A DNA stretch of 30,024 nt. It comes from a virus. The stretch covers positions 1 through 30,024 of IMG/VR virus record IMGVR_UViG_3300032287_000924. One strand, given 5' to 3'. Positions 22,963 to 29,693 of this stretch are shown one piece after another. The notes beneath the pieces were generated by a model. It was not told the origin of the DNA, ran no database searches, and saw only the letters and a program-made list of their open reading frames with translations. The translations under genes and the position numbers were made by a program. Position 1 is the first letter of the stretch, and every line of letters begins with the position of its first letter.

Positions 22963-23595
22963 TTAAAGAGAACCGCCGATACCTGTAGCAATTGATCCAA
23001 CTGTACGACCGATACTTGCACCAACGCCAGAGCCAATTGGTGACTGAATTGCGTTATCATAACGTAATGTCAATGCAATAGTTACTGCTTCGTTTGTAGC
23101 ATAGTTCAATGTATTATAGTTAGCTGTCTGTAAGAAGCAACCATATAGTTCCCATGTTTCCAATACGATAGGAGCGGCTGCACCGTTACCACCGTCTAAG
23201 ATTTCAATGTTTGTTTGGAACTTATAATCTTGACCAGTTGCGGCACTTGCTTGTTCAACAAAGTCCATTTGTTTCTGTAATTGTTGACCAACTAATCTAG
23301 TTACTGAGTTAGAAGCATCATCACGAATATTGATATTCAATGGTGCCCAAGTGTGTTTACCTGCTAGATACATTGTTGAGTTGTATACTGGTAATGTAAT
23401 TTCAGCAAATGACAAGTTAGGACGAGAGCAGTCAATAACTTGTTTAGTTAATTCAACTGTACTAGCACTTGTTCCAAAATTCAAAAAGTTAACTCTGAAT
23501 CTAAATTGTAGTTTTGGCATTAACAAGCCCTGATTGCCGCCGGCGTTATCAGATGCTACTGTCATGTTAAACAATGATTGTGAGGCTGTTGCCAT
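22963..23595 (-). CDS. gp19: tail tube protein (T4 gp19-like)
   Basis: Protein of 210 aa. gp19 hexamers stack into the inner tube that sheath contraction drives through the envelope. The order FRFRVNFLNFG, VIDCSRPNLSFAEITLPVYN, TWAPLNINIRDDASNSVTRL, ETWELYGCFLQTANYNTLNY, then EAVTIALTLRYDNA is that of marine T4-like gp19. It is longer than T4 gp19 (163 aa), mainly by a Gly/Ile-rich tail. It follows the sheath gene and a stem-loop, has an excellent ribosome-binding site (AGGAGAAAG) and its own GATAAATA octamer. Confidence 0.9.
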   Translation of the reverse strand: MATASQSLFNMTVASDNAGGNQGLLMPKLQFRFRVNFLNFGTSASTVELTKQVIDCSRPNLSFAEITLPVYNSTMYLAGKHTWAPLNINIRDDASNSVTRLVGQQLQKQMDFVEQASAATGQDYKFQTNIEILDGGNGAAAPIVLETWELYGCFLQTANYNTLNYATNEAVTIALTLRYDNAIQSPIGSGVGASIGRTVGSIATGIGGSL

Positions 23596-23616
23596 ATTTC
23601 TTTCTCCTGTTATATA

Positions 23617-23624
23617 TATTTATC
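23617..23624 (-). promoter_or_regulatory. T4-type late promoter core GATAAATA of the tail tube gene
   Basis: The octamer is 21 nt upstream of the ATG at 23595 and 6 nt after the stem-loop at 23631-23650. The predicted leader carries AGGAGAAAG. This gives the tube a transcript of its own besides read-through from the sheath. Confidence 0.7.
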
Positions 23625-23630
23625 TCTAAT

Positions 23631-23650
23631 GAAACCCCTTTCGGGGTTTC
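23631..23650 (-). terminator. GNRA-loop stem-loop between sheath and tube genes
   Basis: On the minus strand GAAACCCC-GAAA-GGGGTTTC forms a perfect 8-bp stem with a stable GAAA tetraloop, 8 nt after the sheath stop codon. Only ATTAG follows, with no T tract, so it may be an inefficient terminator or a 3'-end stabiliser that tunes the sheath:tube ratio. Confidence 0.65.
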
Positions 23651-23658
23651 ATTTATGC

Positions 23659-26600
23659 TTATAATCCCGCTATCTCACCTGTATTCAAAACTCGTACTGG
23701 GATATAGATGAATTCAGCTGCCTTAACAGGCTCAATTGCAACGTCAATCCATAACTCGTTTCTATCAATTCTAGCAGGTGTGTTGTTTGATTCGTCACAA
23801 ACTACTAGATAATCATATATACCGCGTTTAGCAACTAAATCAACCAATAGTGTTTGTACAACACCAGAGATTTGATTACGTGTTAGTGCATCATTTGGTT
23901 CAAATACGAACGGTCTTGCTGCCAATGTTAGTTGTCTACGTAGATAAGCAACTAGTCTTGCAACGTTAGTACGATCCAATGAACTCTGTGAATTGAAACT
24001 TGTCTTGTTACCATAGTTCAATAAACCAACACCAGTGAAGAACACCAATGGGTTAATGAAGTTAACATACAATACATCACGTATACCAATATTAGTCTTG
24101 GTTTTGACAAACTCACCAGTAGTTGCATCTAAGTAACCAATGCCTGTAGCATTGTCAATTGTACCACGACGAGTGCCGGCTGCCGCTAACCATGGATAAG
24201 AAATAGTATCATTTCTTAAGAATGTACGCAACATCATGTGGCTTGGTGGAACAGCAACTTCGTTACCTGACAAGTCATTTGTAAGTCCACTTGGATAGAA
24301 CAAGCCTAAGTATGTATCACGTACTGGGCCACCGTTTGCTGGCTGAGATGAAGCATATGCTTGAATATCAGTAGCATTGTTAGGCAATCTCATTGGTGTG
24401 TCACCGATGATGTAACCTGTCTGACCACGTTCATTATTCAATGCAACCATGTTAGCTTGTAACTCTGGATAATATGGAGCTGCCATTAAGTTGAAGAAGT
24501 TATCTTCATCACGTATGTCAGCATTTGTATCAACTACTGACTTCATCGCTTCAACAACCATAATACGCTGTGCTTGACGACCCATATATGGGCTACCATC
24601 TAGTTTATTGCCACTTGCTGTTACCCATGTGTATGAGAACAGTGGTAAGTTATCAATATTAGTATTATCACCTGCATCATATGCACCTGCATCTGGGTAA
24701 TTAGCATTTGTAAAATAATTTGTTTTAAATTGTTTTACATTATATCCTGAACGGCGTGTGTTGAATAACAACATACCTGCAGGATAAGTGCTTGTGCTAG
24801 GTGCATCTAAGTCAACATAATCACTAGTCAATAAACTCTTGATTGTTGGTACAGGATCATCTACTGGATTGATAGAACCATTTGAACCCCAACGTGCGTC
24901 TAAGAATGTAACACCACTAGAGCTAGTTTGGTCTGTGTTATCTAAACGAACCCACTGAGCTATACCACTGACTGCTTGCCAACGGTTTATTAATGGATAG
25001 TTTTCTAAGTCACTTGTATCAATCCAGATATCACCATATGCTAATGCTGTACCATCACTTTGTGTTGTTGGCTCACTAGCAGTTACGATAGGACCATTTG
25101 GATCAGTTGTGTTAGAACCACTTGCTGATGGGAAGCCTGAACTATCATAATTTAAGTTACGATAACCATTCCACTGACCACCATAGTTTACCATAATGTC
25201 AACTTGGTCTACTACAGAATAGAACCAATTTGTGTTATTAGTAGGTGAAGCTACTGGTGCACCTTCATTAGCAATGAAATCTAATGGTACCCAATTACTA
25301 ATTGTTACTGAATATTCCGGAACACTGATACCTGAAACTACAGTTACTGATCCTACTGGACCAGTAGAACCACCGCCTGTAATACTTACAACTCGTACTA
25401 CTAAGTTATTTGCAGAACCAGTTCCACCCAATGATGCGTATGGAATAGTGATAGTATCACCTACTGTATAACCAGTACCAGCAACACTTACACCATTTCC
25501 TACTAACCTATATTGACCATATAGTTGTTGAACGTTAACTGCAAAGTTAGAACCGGTGCCACCAGTACCAGTAGCAGTAAATGTATGACTTGAGCTAAGA
25601 CCATATTTTACATTAGGTGTAACATCTGGTACAAAACCTATTTGCTCTAATATAGTTGTATCAGTTCCATCATATGGACTATCTTCGCCAAACCAATCAC
25701 TCAGAATGATAATACCACCTTCAGTATGTGTCAATTGAATCGCACCGTCTGTTGTTACTGAGCATGTTGTATACGGTATACTTGCAGATTGCCAAGCAGT
25801 TACAAAATCCAATGGTTCATCACCATCTGATAATGGTCCTATTTCATATGCTGTTGACGACAAGGATGTTGATCCAGGAATACTTACTAATGCATAAATA
25901 GGTGCACTACCGCCATCTGGAATACCTGCCAATGTCCAGTTAGTTTCTGTACCTGTTGCTACTGTGGGACCAGTTGCAGTTCTTTCCCATAAGAATATAG
26001 GAGCTTGATTGTAAGAAATGTATGGATTGGAGCTACTAGAATCATATGCGTATTGTGCATATATTGTTCCTGCAGGAATTGCTTTTCCACCAGTTGAATC
26101 TAATGTAGCGATTGCACTCCAATCAGATGTAGCCAATGTTACATTTCTTGCATTCCAATTTCCACTAACTGAGTTGTATCTAGATACATTTGGATCTAAA
26201 CCATTACCAGATGATCCAACTTTGAACCATACAGATCCTGTTGGACGAGGTTGAGATTGACTTGATGACCATAATGGCATTTGAGAAGCTGTACCAAATA
26301 CTACTGCCGGTGCATAGAAAGTTGCAGGAGAAACTGTTGAAAGTCCAAGATCCTCTATCGCTGTACCGGATACATTAGTAAGAGTCATGCTTACACTAGA
26401 TGTAAATTGTGGTTTTGTTAAGTAAATTGATAATTTACCTGAACTATCTACATCGGCTGATAAGTAGGCCCAGTTGAAACTATTAATTACACCGGCTACA
26501 CCTTCGGCTGTATCATTTGGTGCATTAGGAACAGTAATAGTAGCACTACCAGTAGTTCCTGCTAAAGCAATAGTAAATGTATCGCCTGCAGTTAAATCAG

Positions 26601-27303
26601 GATTAGAATTTGTTCCTTGCACTGCCGGTACAGATTGTAACCATTCAGTAGAACCTACTGTTACCCATTGATTACTTGGATTTTTGTAAAAATATTGACT
26701 ATTAGCAAATGGATTCGTAGTGTCGGGCATAATAGCATTAACTGCATATTGTCCGGTATTACCAATAGAGTCTAGTGGTGCACCACCACTTATGCTAGTA
26801 GCATCACTAATAACAATAGGTATTTGTAATTCAAACTGTCCAGTTGACGCATTAAATTCATAGATACCCCATGTACTTATTGTAGTATCTAACCAGTATG
26901 TGTTATTTGCAGGAGCGGCTGTTGGACGACTTGTTTGACCAACTAAGCTAGCTAAGTCGATATCAGCACGTATAACATAACAACGATTAGTAACGCCTAA
27001 TGAGCTATAAGCAGCCAATAGACCATACTCGTTAAGTTCGTAACCTTGAATTGGTGTGCCGTTTGTCGTTGTATAGAAGAACGGTGTACCATACAAGTTT
27101 ACTAGGTCACGTTGACTTGTTACTTGATATAGTTTGCCTGCATTAGCGGCTGTCGTAGCAGGAGCTACAGCGGCGCCAGTTGCGTCGGCTTTGTTTTGTG
27201 CGGTCGCTACGACAACTAGCGGAACTGAGTTTGTTGGGGCTGGAAGATACTGACTTTCATCAGTAATCGTTACTGACACGCCCGGAGATGTTAATACTGC
27301 CAT
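23659..27303 (-). CDS. gp18: contractile tail sheath protein (T4 gp18-like) with very large insertion
   Basis: Protein of 1214 aa, nearly twice T4 gp18 (659). Residues 1-120 are the sheath N-terminus (MAVLTSPGVSVTITDES, LVNLYGTPFF, ELNEYGLLAAYSSLG). Residues about 820-1214 are the conserved C-terminal core (RGQTGYIIGDTPMRL, YPWLAAAGTRRGTIDNATGI, VARLVAYLRRQLTLAARPFVFEPND, then PVKAAEFIYIPVRVLNTGEIAGL). The roughly 700 residues between hold several related modules with a PTxxPxNNTYWLDT or PTGSVWFKV start and a W/Y-rich strand, plus a Gly-rich domain with YTVGDTITIP. These probably project from the tail surface. The ATG has AAAGGAA upstream. There is no frameshift or stop; the reading frame is continuous. 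Confidence 0.95.
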   Translation of the reverse strand: MAVLTSPGVSVTITDESQYLPAPTNSVPLVVVATAQNKADATGAAVAPATTAANAGKLYQVTSQRDLVNLYGTPFFYTTTNGTPIQGYELNEYGLLAAYSSLGVTNRCYVIRADIDLASLVGQTSRPTAAPANNTYWLDTTISTWGIYEFNASTGQFELQIPIVISDATSISGGAPLDSIGNTGQYAVNAIMPDTTNPFANSQYFYKNPSNQWVTVGSTEWLQSVPAVQGTNSNPDLTAGDTFTIALAGTTGSATITVPNAPNDTAEGVAGVINSFNWAYLSADVDSSGKLSIYLTKPQFTSSVSMTLTNVSGTAIEDLGLSTVSPATFYAPAVVFGTASQMPLWSSSQSQPRPTGSVWFKVGSSGNGLDPNVSRYNSVSGNWNARNVTLATSDWSAIATLDSTGGKAIPAGTIYAQYAYDSSSSNPYISYNQAPIFLWERTATGPTVATGTETNWTLAGIPDGGSAPIYALVSIPGSTSLSSTAYEIGPLSDGDEPLDFVTAWQSASIPYTTCSVTTDGAIQLTHTEGGIIILSDWFGEDSPYDGTDTTILEQIGFVPDVTPNVKYGLSSSHTFTATGTGGTGSNFAVNVQQLYGQYRLVGNGVSVAGTGYTVGDTITIPYASLGGTGSANNLVVRVVSITGGGSTGPVGSVTVVSGISVPEYSVTISNWVPLDFIANEGAPVASPTNNTNWFYSVVDQVDIMVNYGGQWNGYRNLNYDSSGFPSASGSNTTDPNGPIVTASEPTTQSDGTALAYGDIWIDTSDLENYPLINRWQAVSGIAQWVRLDNTDQTSSSGVTFLDARWGSNGSINPVDDPVPTIKSLLTSDYVDLDAPSTSTYPAGMLLFNTRRSGYNVKQFKTNYFTNANYPDAGAYDAGDNTNIDNLPLFSYTWVTASGNKLDGSPYMGRQAQRIMVVEAMKSVVDTNADIRDEDNFFNLMAAPYYPELQANMVALNNERGQTGYIIGDTPMRLPNNATDIQAYASSQPANGGPVRDTYLGLFYPSGLTNDLSGNEVAVPPSHMMLRTFLRNDTISYPWLAAAGTRRGTIDNATGIGYLDATTGEFVKTKTNIGIRDVLYVNFINPLVFFTGVGLLNYGNKTSFNSQSSLDRTNVARLVAYLRRQLTLAARPFVFEPNDALTRNQISGVVQTLLVDLVAKRGIYDYLVVCDESNNTPARIDRNELWIDVAIEPVKAAEFIYIPVRVLNTGEIAGL

Positions 27304-27309
27304 TTTATT

Positions 27310-27380
27310 TTTCCTTTATGTAAAATTTTGAGGCTTACGGCCTAATTGCATACTATTATTTATCGAATACATAAAAAAAA
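27310..27380 (-). promoter_or_regulatory. sheath leader: possible long-range stem masking the ribosome-binding site
   Basis: On the minus strand the 13 nt at 27380-27368 (eight T then ATGTA) can pair with the 13 nt at 27322-27310 (TACATAAAGGAAA) with two G-U pairs and no mismatch, covering the AAAGGAA site. The 45-nt loop contains the late octamer and a small AGGC/GCCT hairpin. One arm is a simple T run, so chance is a real alternative. Confidence 0.35.
27357..27364 (-). promoter_or_regulatory. T4-type late promoter core GATAAATA of the sheath gene
   Basis: The octamer lies 53 nt before the ATG at 27303. A start near 27351 would give a leader of about 48 nt with AAAGGAA close to the ATG and would exclude the T-rich masking arm at 27368-27380. 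Confidence 0.65.
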
Positions 27381-27394
27381 GCCGAATTAGCGTG

Positions 27395-27404
27395 CCTTCG
27401 AAGG
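27395..27404. promoter_or_regulatory. 10-bp perfect palindrome in the divergent sheath/HNH intergenic region
   Basis: CCTTCGAAGG is fully self-complementary and lies between the sheath late promoter and the HNH gene promoter. It could bind a dimeric regulator; no other evidence supports this. Confidence 0.3.
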
Positions 27405-27410
27405 TTCTTT

Positions 27411-27418
27411 GCTAAATA
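27411..27418 (+). promoter_or_regulatory. late-type promoter core GCTAAATA on the plus strand, leaderless geometry
   Basis: The plus strand reads GCTAAATA, CGGT, then the ATG at 27423. It is the only plus-strand member of the set, and the gene it precedes has no ribosome-binding site. Confidence 0.45.
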
Positions 27419-27422
27419 CGGT

Positions 27423-27776
27423 ATGGCATTATTAAGACCTATATGTTCCCTGTGTAATAAAAATTACAAAGCTATCAACTATACACGTGCAGGAATCACT
27501 CACTATCGCAGTACATGTGATGAATGTGGTCGTAAGAAAAATAAAGAAAAACCTAGAAAAGCAAACTGGACTAAAGGTGGTTACAAGAAAAAAACCACAT
27601 GTGATTTATGTGGCTTTAAAAGTTTATTTACTAGTCAAATAACAGTCTTTCACATCGACGGAGACCTAGAGAATATTGCTCAATCCAATCTACGTAGTAT
27701 TTGTTTAAATTGTGTTGAGGTTGTTAAGAAGAAAGAAGTTAACTGGAAGCGGGGAGATTTACAAGTTGACTACTGA
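27423..27776 (+). CDS. HNH-like zinc-ribbon protein (putative endonuclease)
   Basis: Protein of 117 aa with four CxxC pairs: CSLC (8-11), CDEC, CDLC and CLNC. The segment VFHIDGDLENIAQSNLRSIC has the HNH layout (H-x-D-G, then N, then NL-x-x-IC) held by the last two CxxC pairs. The final residues are basic. Small HNH proteins in phages nick DNA at packaging sites, act as homing enzymes, or bind DNA without cutting. The gene points away from the sheath gene and its end overlaps the convergent dNMP kinase gene by 18 bp. The catalytic His is less clear than in classical HNH enzymes, because VFHID has a single His. Confidence 0.68.
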   Translation: MALLRPICSLCNKNYKAINYTRAGITHYRSTCDECGRKKNKEKPRKANWTKGGYKKKTTCDLCGFKSLFTSQITVFHIDGDLENIAQSNLRSICLNCVEVVKKKEVNWKRGDLQVDY

Positions 27777-28391
27777 GTTAACCTGCTTATGTAAATTATC
27801 AATTGTACCATTGTTATCAATATAGTGGTCATACAATAATCCAATGCTACTGTACTCACTTGCGTGTACACTATAGTTTGCTAATTCTACCATAGCTTTT
27901 TGATATTGTTCACTACCTTGAGGTTCATTGTTATAGTCAACTGCTGAACTATACCATACTGGTCGTTCACCTCGACTAACACGCATTGTGATTCCACCTA
28001 CAGTTTTTATAGAATTAACTTCATTAGCAAATCGACAATCAGTAATTACAATATTGTCATTAGTCTGTCGTAATTTGTTCTCAACGCTAGCTACCCAAAT
28101 ATCTTTATGAAAACTATTGCGGCAAACTTCAGTACCCCAGTATTGTAATACCCAACGTGGGGTAATTTCCATACCAAGTCGGTAACTCCACCAGTCATCA
28201 CGCTTTTCACGCCATTCACGGCTAGACTTAGTTGAACCTTCAAGCAATTCTCTATCCCAACCAAATACTGAGGCTACTGCATCTTTTAATGATGCCGCAA
28301 AACTAACACGTTTAAATCCATGAAACGTACAAAGATAGTCGGCAATCGTATCTTTGCCACTACCAATTAATCCTGTTACTCCAATAATCAT
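27759..28391 (-). CDS. gp1: deoxynucleoside monophosphate kinase (T4 gp1-like)
   Basis: Protein of 210 aa. It phosphorylates dNMPs from degraded host DNA or new synthesis towards dNTPs. The N-terminus MIIGVTGLIGSGKDTIADYL holds the P-loop (about 7-14). Next come FKRVSFAASLKDAVASVFGWDREL, the PRWVLQYWGTEVCR lid-type segment and VITDCRFANEV, the pattern of phage dNMP kinases. Length is near the T4 enzyme (241). GGGAG lies 6 nt before the ATG but is contained in a strong hairpin. It is an early-type gene embedded among late genes, which may explain the sigma70-like promoter. Confidence 0.87.
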   Translation of the reverse strand: MIIGVTGLIGSGKDTIADYLCTFHGFKRVSFAASLKDAVASVFGWDRELLEGSTKSSREWREKRDDWWSYRLGMEITPRWVLQYWGTEVCRNSFHKDIWVASVENKLRQTNDNIVITDCRFANEVNSIKTVGGITMRVSRGERPVWYSSAVDYNNEPQGSEQYQKAMVELANYSVHASEYSSIGLLYDHYIDNNGTIDNLHKQVNSVVNL

Positions 28392-28397
28392 AAAAAA

Positions 28398-28426
28398 CTC
28401 CCGTAGTATATATTATACTACAGGAG
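28398..28426 (-). promoter_or_regulatory. hairpin masking the dNMP kinase ribosome-binding site
   Basis: On the minus strand CTCCTGTAGTATA (28426-28414) pairs with TATACTACGGGAG (28410-28398) over 13 bp with a single U-G pair and a 3-nt loop. The 3' arm ends with the GGGAG ribosome-binding site. RNA entering from upstream would fold and hide it. Confidence 0.7.
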
Positions 28427-28440
28427 TCAGATAAAGTAAA
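28412..28440 (-). promoter_or_regulatory. sigma70-type promoter overlapping the dNMP kinase hairpin
   Basis: TTTACT (28440-28435, 4 of 6) and TATAAT (28417-28412, full match) are 17 nt apart. The expected start near 28405 falls inside the 3' arm of the hairpin, so this RNA would lack the 5' arm and leave GGGAG free. Confidence 0.6.
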
Positions 28441-28454
28441 GAGAGTAGGTGACC

Positions 28455-28844
28455 TTATTGATCAGTATCGGTATTTAGGTCTACGTATTTGATAGATCGA
28501 TTAGTTAATGCCGCAGCCAACGCTCGGTGATTGCCATCTATAATTTTTCCGTCTGCTACTATAATTATGCTATTTGAAAGATTTGGGTCAGACTTATAAT
28601 GATCCACTATTTCTTCTTGGTCTGGCTCCAATAAATCATATATTTCATCTATGTGTTCTGCCCTATATTGGCTAAGCAAAGTAATCATTAGTTTATGCTT
28701 AGGCATAACTTCTACCATTAATGGAATATCAAACTCATTGTTACCTATGTAGTCCCAAATGATTTCATCTCTGTCAGGTAAATCACCATCGTAAATCATA
28801 CTCAGTGTCATTTTTTCACTTTCAAATAACTCTGAAATTTTCAT
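28455..28844 (-). CDS. small ParB/sulfiredoxin-fold-like protein
   Basis: Protein of 129 aa. The C-terminal segment IIIVADGKIIDGNHRALAAA (DGNHR at about 103-107), followed by a short helix and a YVDL strand, is the core of the ParB N-terminal/sulfiredoxin-like fold (pattern DGxHRxxAA). The N-terminus MKISELFESE is common in small phage proteins. It lacks a helix-turn-helix, so it is not a full partition protein. ParB-fold proteins bind or hydrolyse nucleotides; the activity here is unknown. AAGGTTAA precedes the ATG, which follows the gp13 stop by 1 nt, so it is expressed with gp13. Confidence 0.68.
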   Translation of the reverse strand: MKISELFESEKMTLSMIYDGDLPDRDEIIWDYIGNNEFDIPLMVEVMPKHKLMITLLSQYRAEHIDEIYDLLEPDQEEIVDHYKSDPNLSNSIIIVADGKIIDGNHRALAAALTNRSIKYVDLNTDTDQ

Positions 28845-28845
28845 T

Positions 28846-29643
28846 TTAACCTTGTACCCAAGTTAGTGGTTGACTGTAATCCACATAACGTTTTAGTTCA
28901 TCAATAAGTTGTTCCATTGCGGCTTTGCCCTCAGCCTTCATAGCTGTGCCATTCAATGTTGTACCGCCACCTGGACCTGCAATAGAGCCAAATTTCTCAC
29001 GTGCTTCACCGATAATTAGTTTAAGATTAGCTAAGATAAAATCACCAATCCAAACACCAGCACCTGGATCTTGTAATAATACTGTTTCTGGTCTTTGAAC
29101 GTCAGCCCAAATCAATACACGTTCTCCTGTTCCTTTAGGGTCACGAACAATACGCAATGCTTTTGTAACTGGGTCAAACGTATATGTAACGTATCCACCG
29201 AACATTCTTGCGGCTAATTCAACATAACCTGCATAAAAATCATATGTTGCTAAACCGCCTGCAACGTTATAGTTTAATAGATATGTGTTTAGAATAGCAC
29301 TACTGAATGGGTCAAATGAACTGGATCCTGGGCCTGTTTCTAAACCAACTGTTCTACGGAAAATACTACGAACATTTATAAACTCTTGTGGCAGTGTATA
29401 AGTGTCAATGTTTTTTTCAATCGTCATTAAAGTATATGACTCGGCAGTAGCATTTTGTGCTCGTTGACGATATACTTTAATTGCATAGTTATAAGCTGCC
29501 TCATAATGTTGAGGGTCTAGCTCAATATCAATAATGCCGTTACCTAAACGATATGCTAGATTAGCGAAAAGGCCCTCTTTCAATTGGTCTAGTGTTAGAC
29601 CTGCGGGAGTAGAGAGCGGACTTGCTGTTGGGTATGTTGCCAT
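28846..29643 (-). CDS. gp13: head-tail neck protein (T4 gp13-like)
   Basis: Protein of 265 aa (T4 gp13 is 309). With gp14 it seals the filled head and makes the neck to which the tail joins. The block LAYRLGNGIIDIELDPQHYEAAYNYAIKVYRQRAQNA (about 31-67), then YTLPQEFINVRSIFRRTVG and VLIWADVQRPE, matches cyanophage-type gp13. A Gly-rich stretch (about 220-230) precedes a C-terminal helix and YSQPLTWVQG. gp14 is not next to it; a ParB-like gene follows instead. AGGAAAC lies about 7 nt before the ATG and is part of an inverted repeat. Confidence 0.78.
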   Translation of the reverse strand: MATYPTASPLSTPAGLTLDQLKEGLFANLAYRLGNGIIDIELDPQHYEAAYNYAIKVYRQRAQNATAESYTLMTIEKNIDTYTLPQEFINVRSIFRRTVGLETGPGSSSFDPFSSAILNTYLLNYNVAGGLATYDFYAGYVELAARMFGGYVTYTFDPVTKALRIVRDPKGTGERVLIWADVQRPETVLLQDPGAGVWIGDFILANLKLIIGEAREKFGSIAGPGGGTTLNGTAMKAEGKAAMEQLIDELKRYVDYSQPLTWVQG

Positions 29644-29647
29644 ATAT

Positions 29648-29676
29648 GTTTCCTGATGTTGTATTTATCAGGAAAC
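29648..29676 (-). promoter_or_regulatory. late promoter GATAAATA inside a hairpin masking the gp13 ribosome-binding site
   Basis: On the minus strand GTTTCCTGAT (29676-29667) and ATCAGGAAAC (29657-29648) form a perfect 10-bp stem with a 9-nt loop; the 3' arm contains the AGGAAAC ribosome-binding site. GATAAATA (29669-29662) spans the end of the 5' arm and the loop. A start near 29656 would remove the 5' arm. Read-through RNA from the repeat-protein gene upstream would keep it folded. Without a T tract it is a poor terminator. Confidence 0.7.
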
Positions 29677-29693
29677 TATAGTCTTGTAACCTA

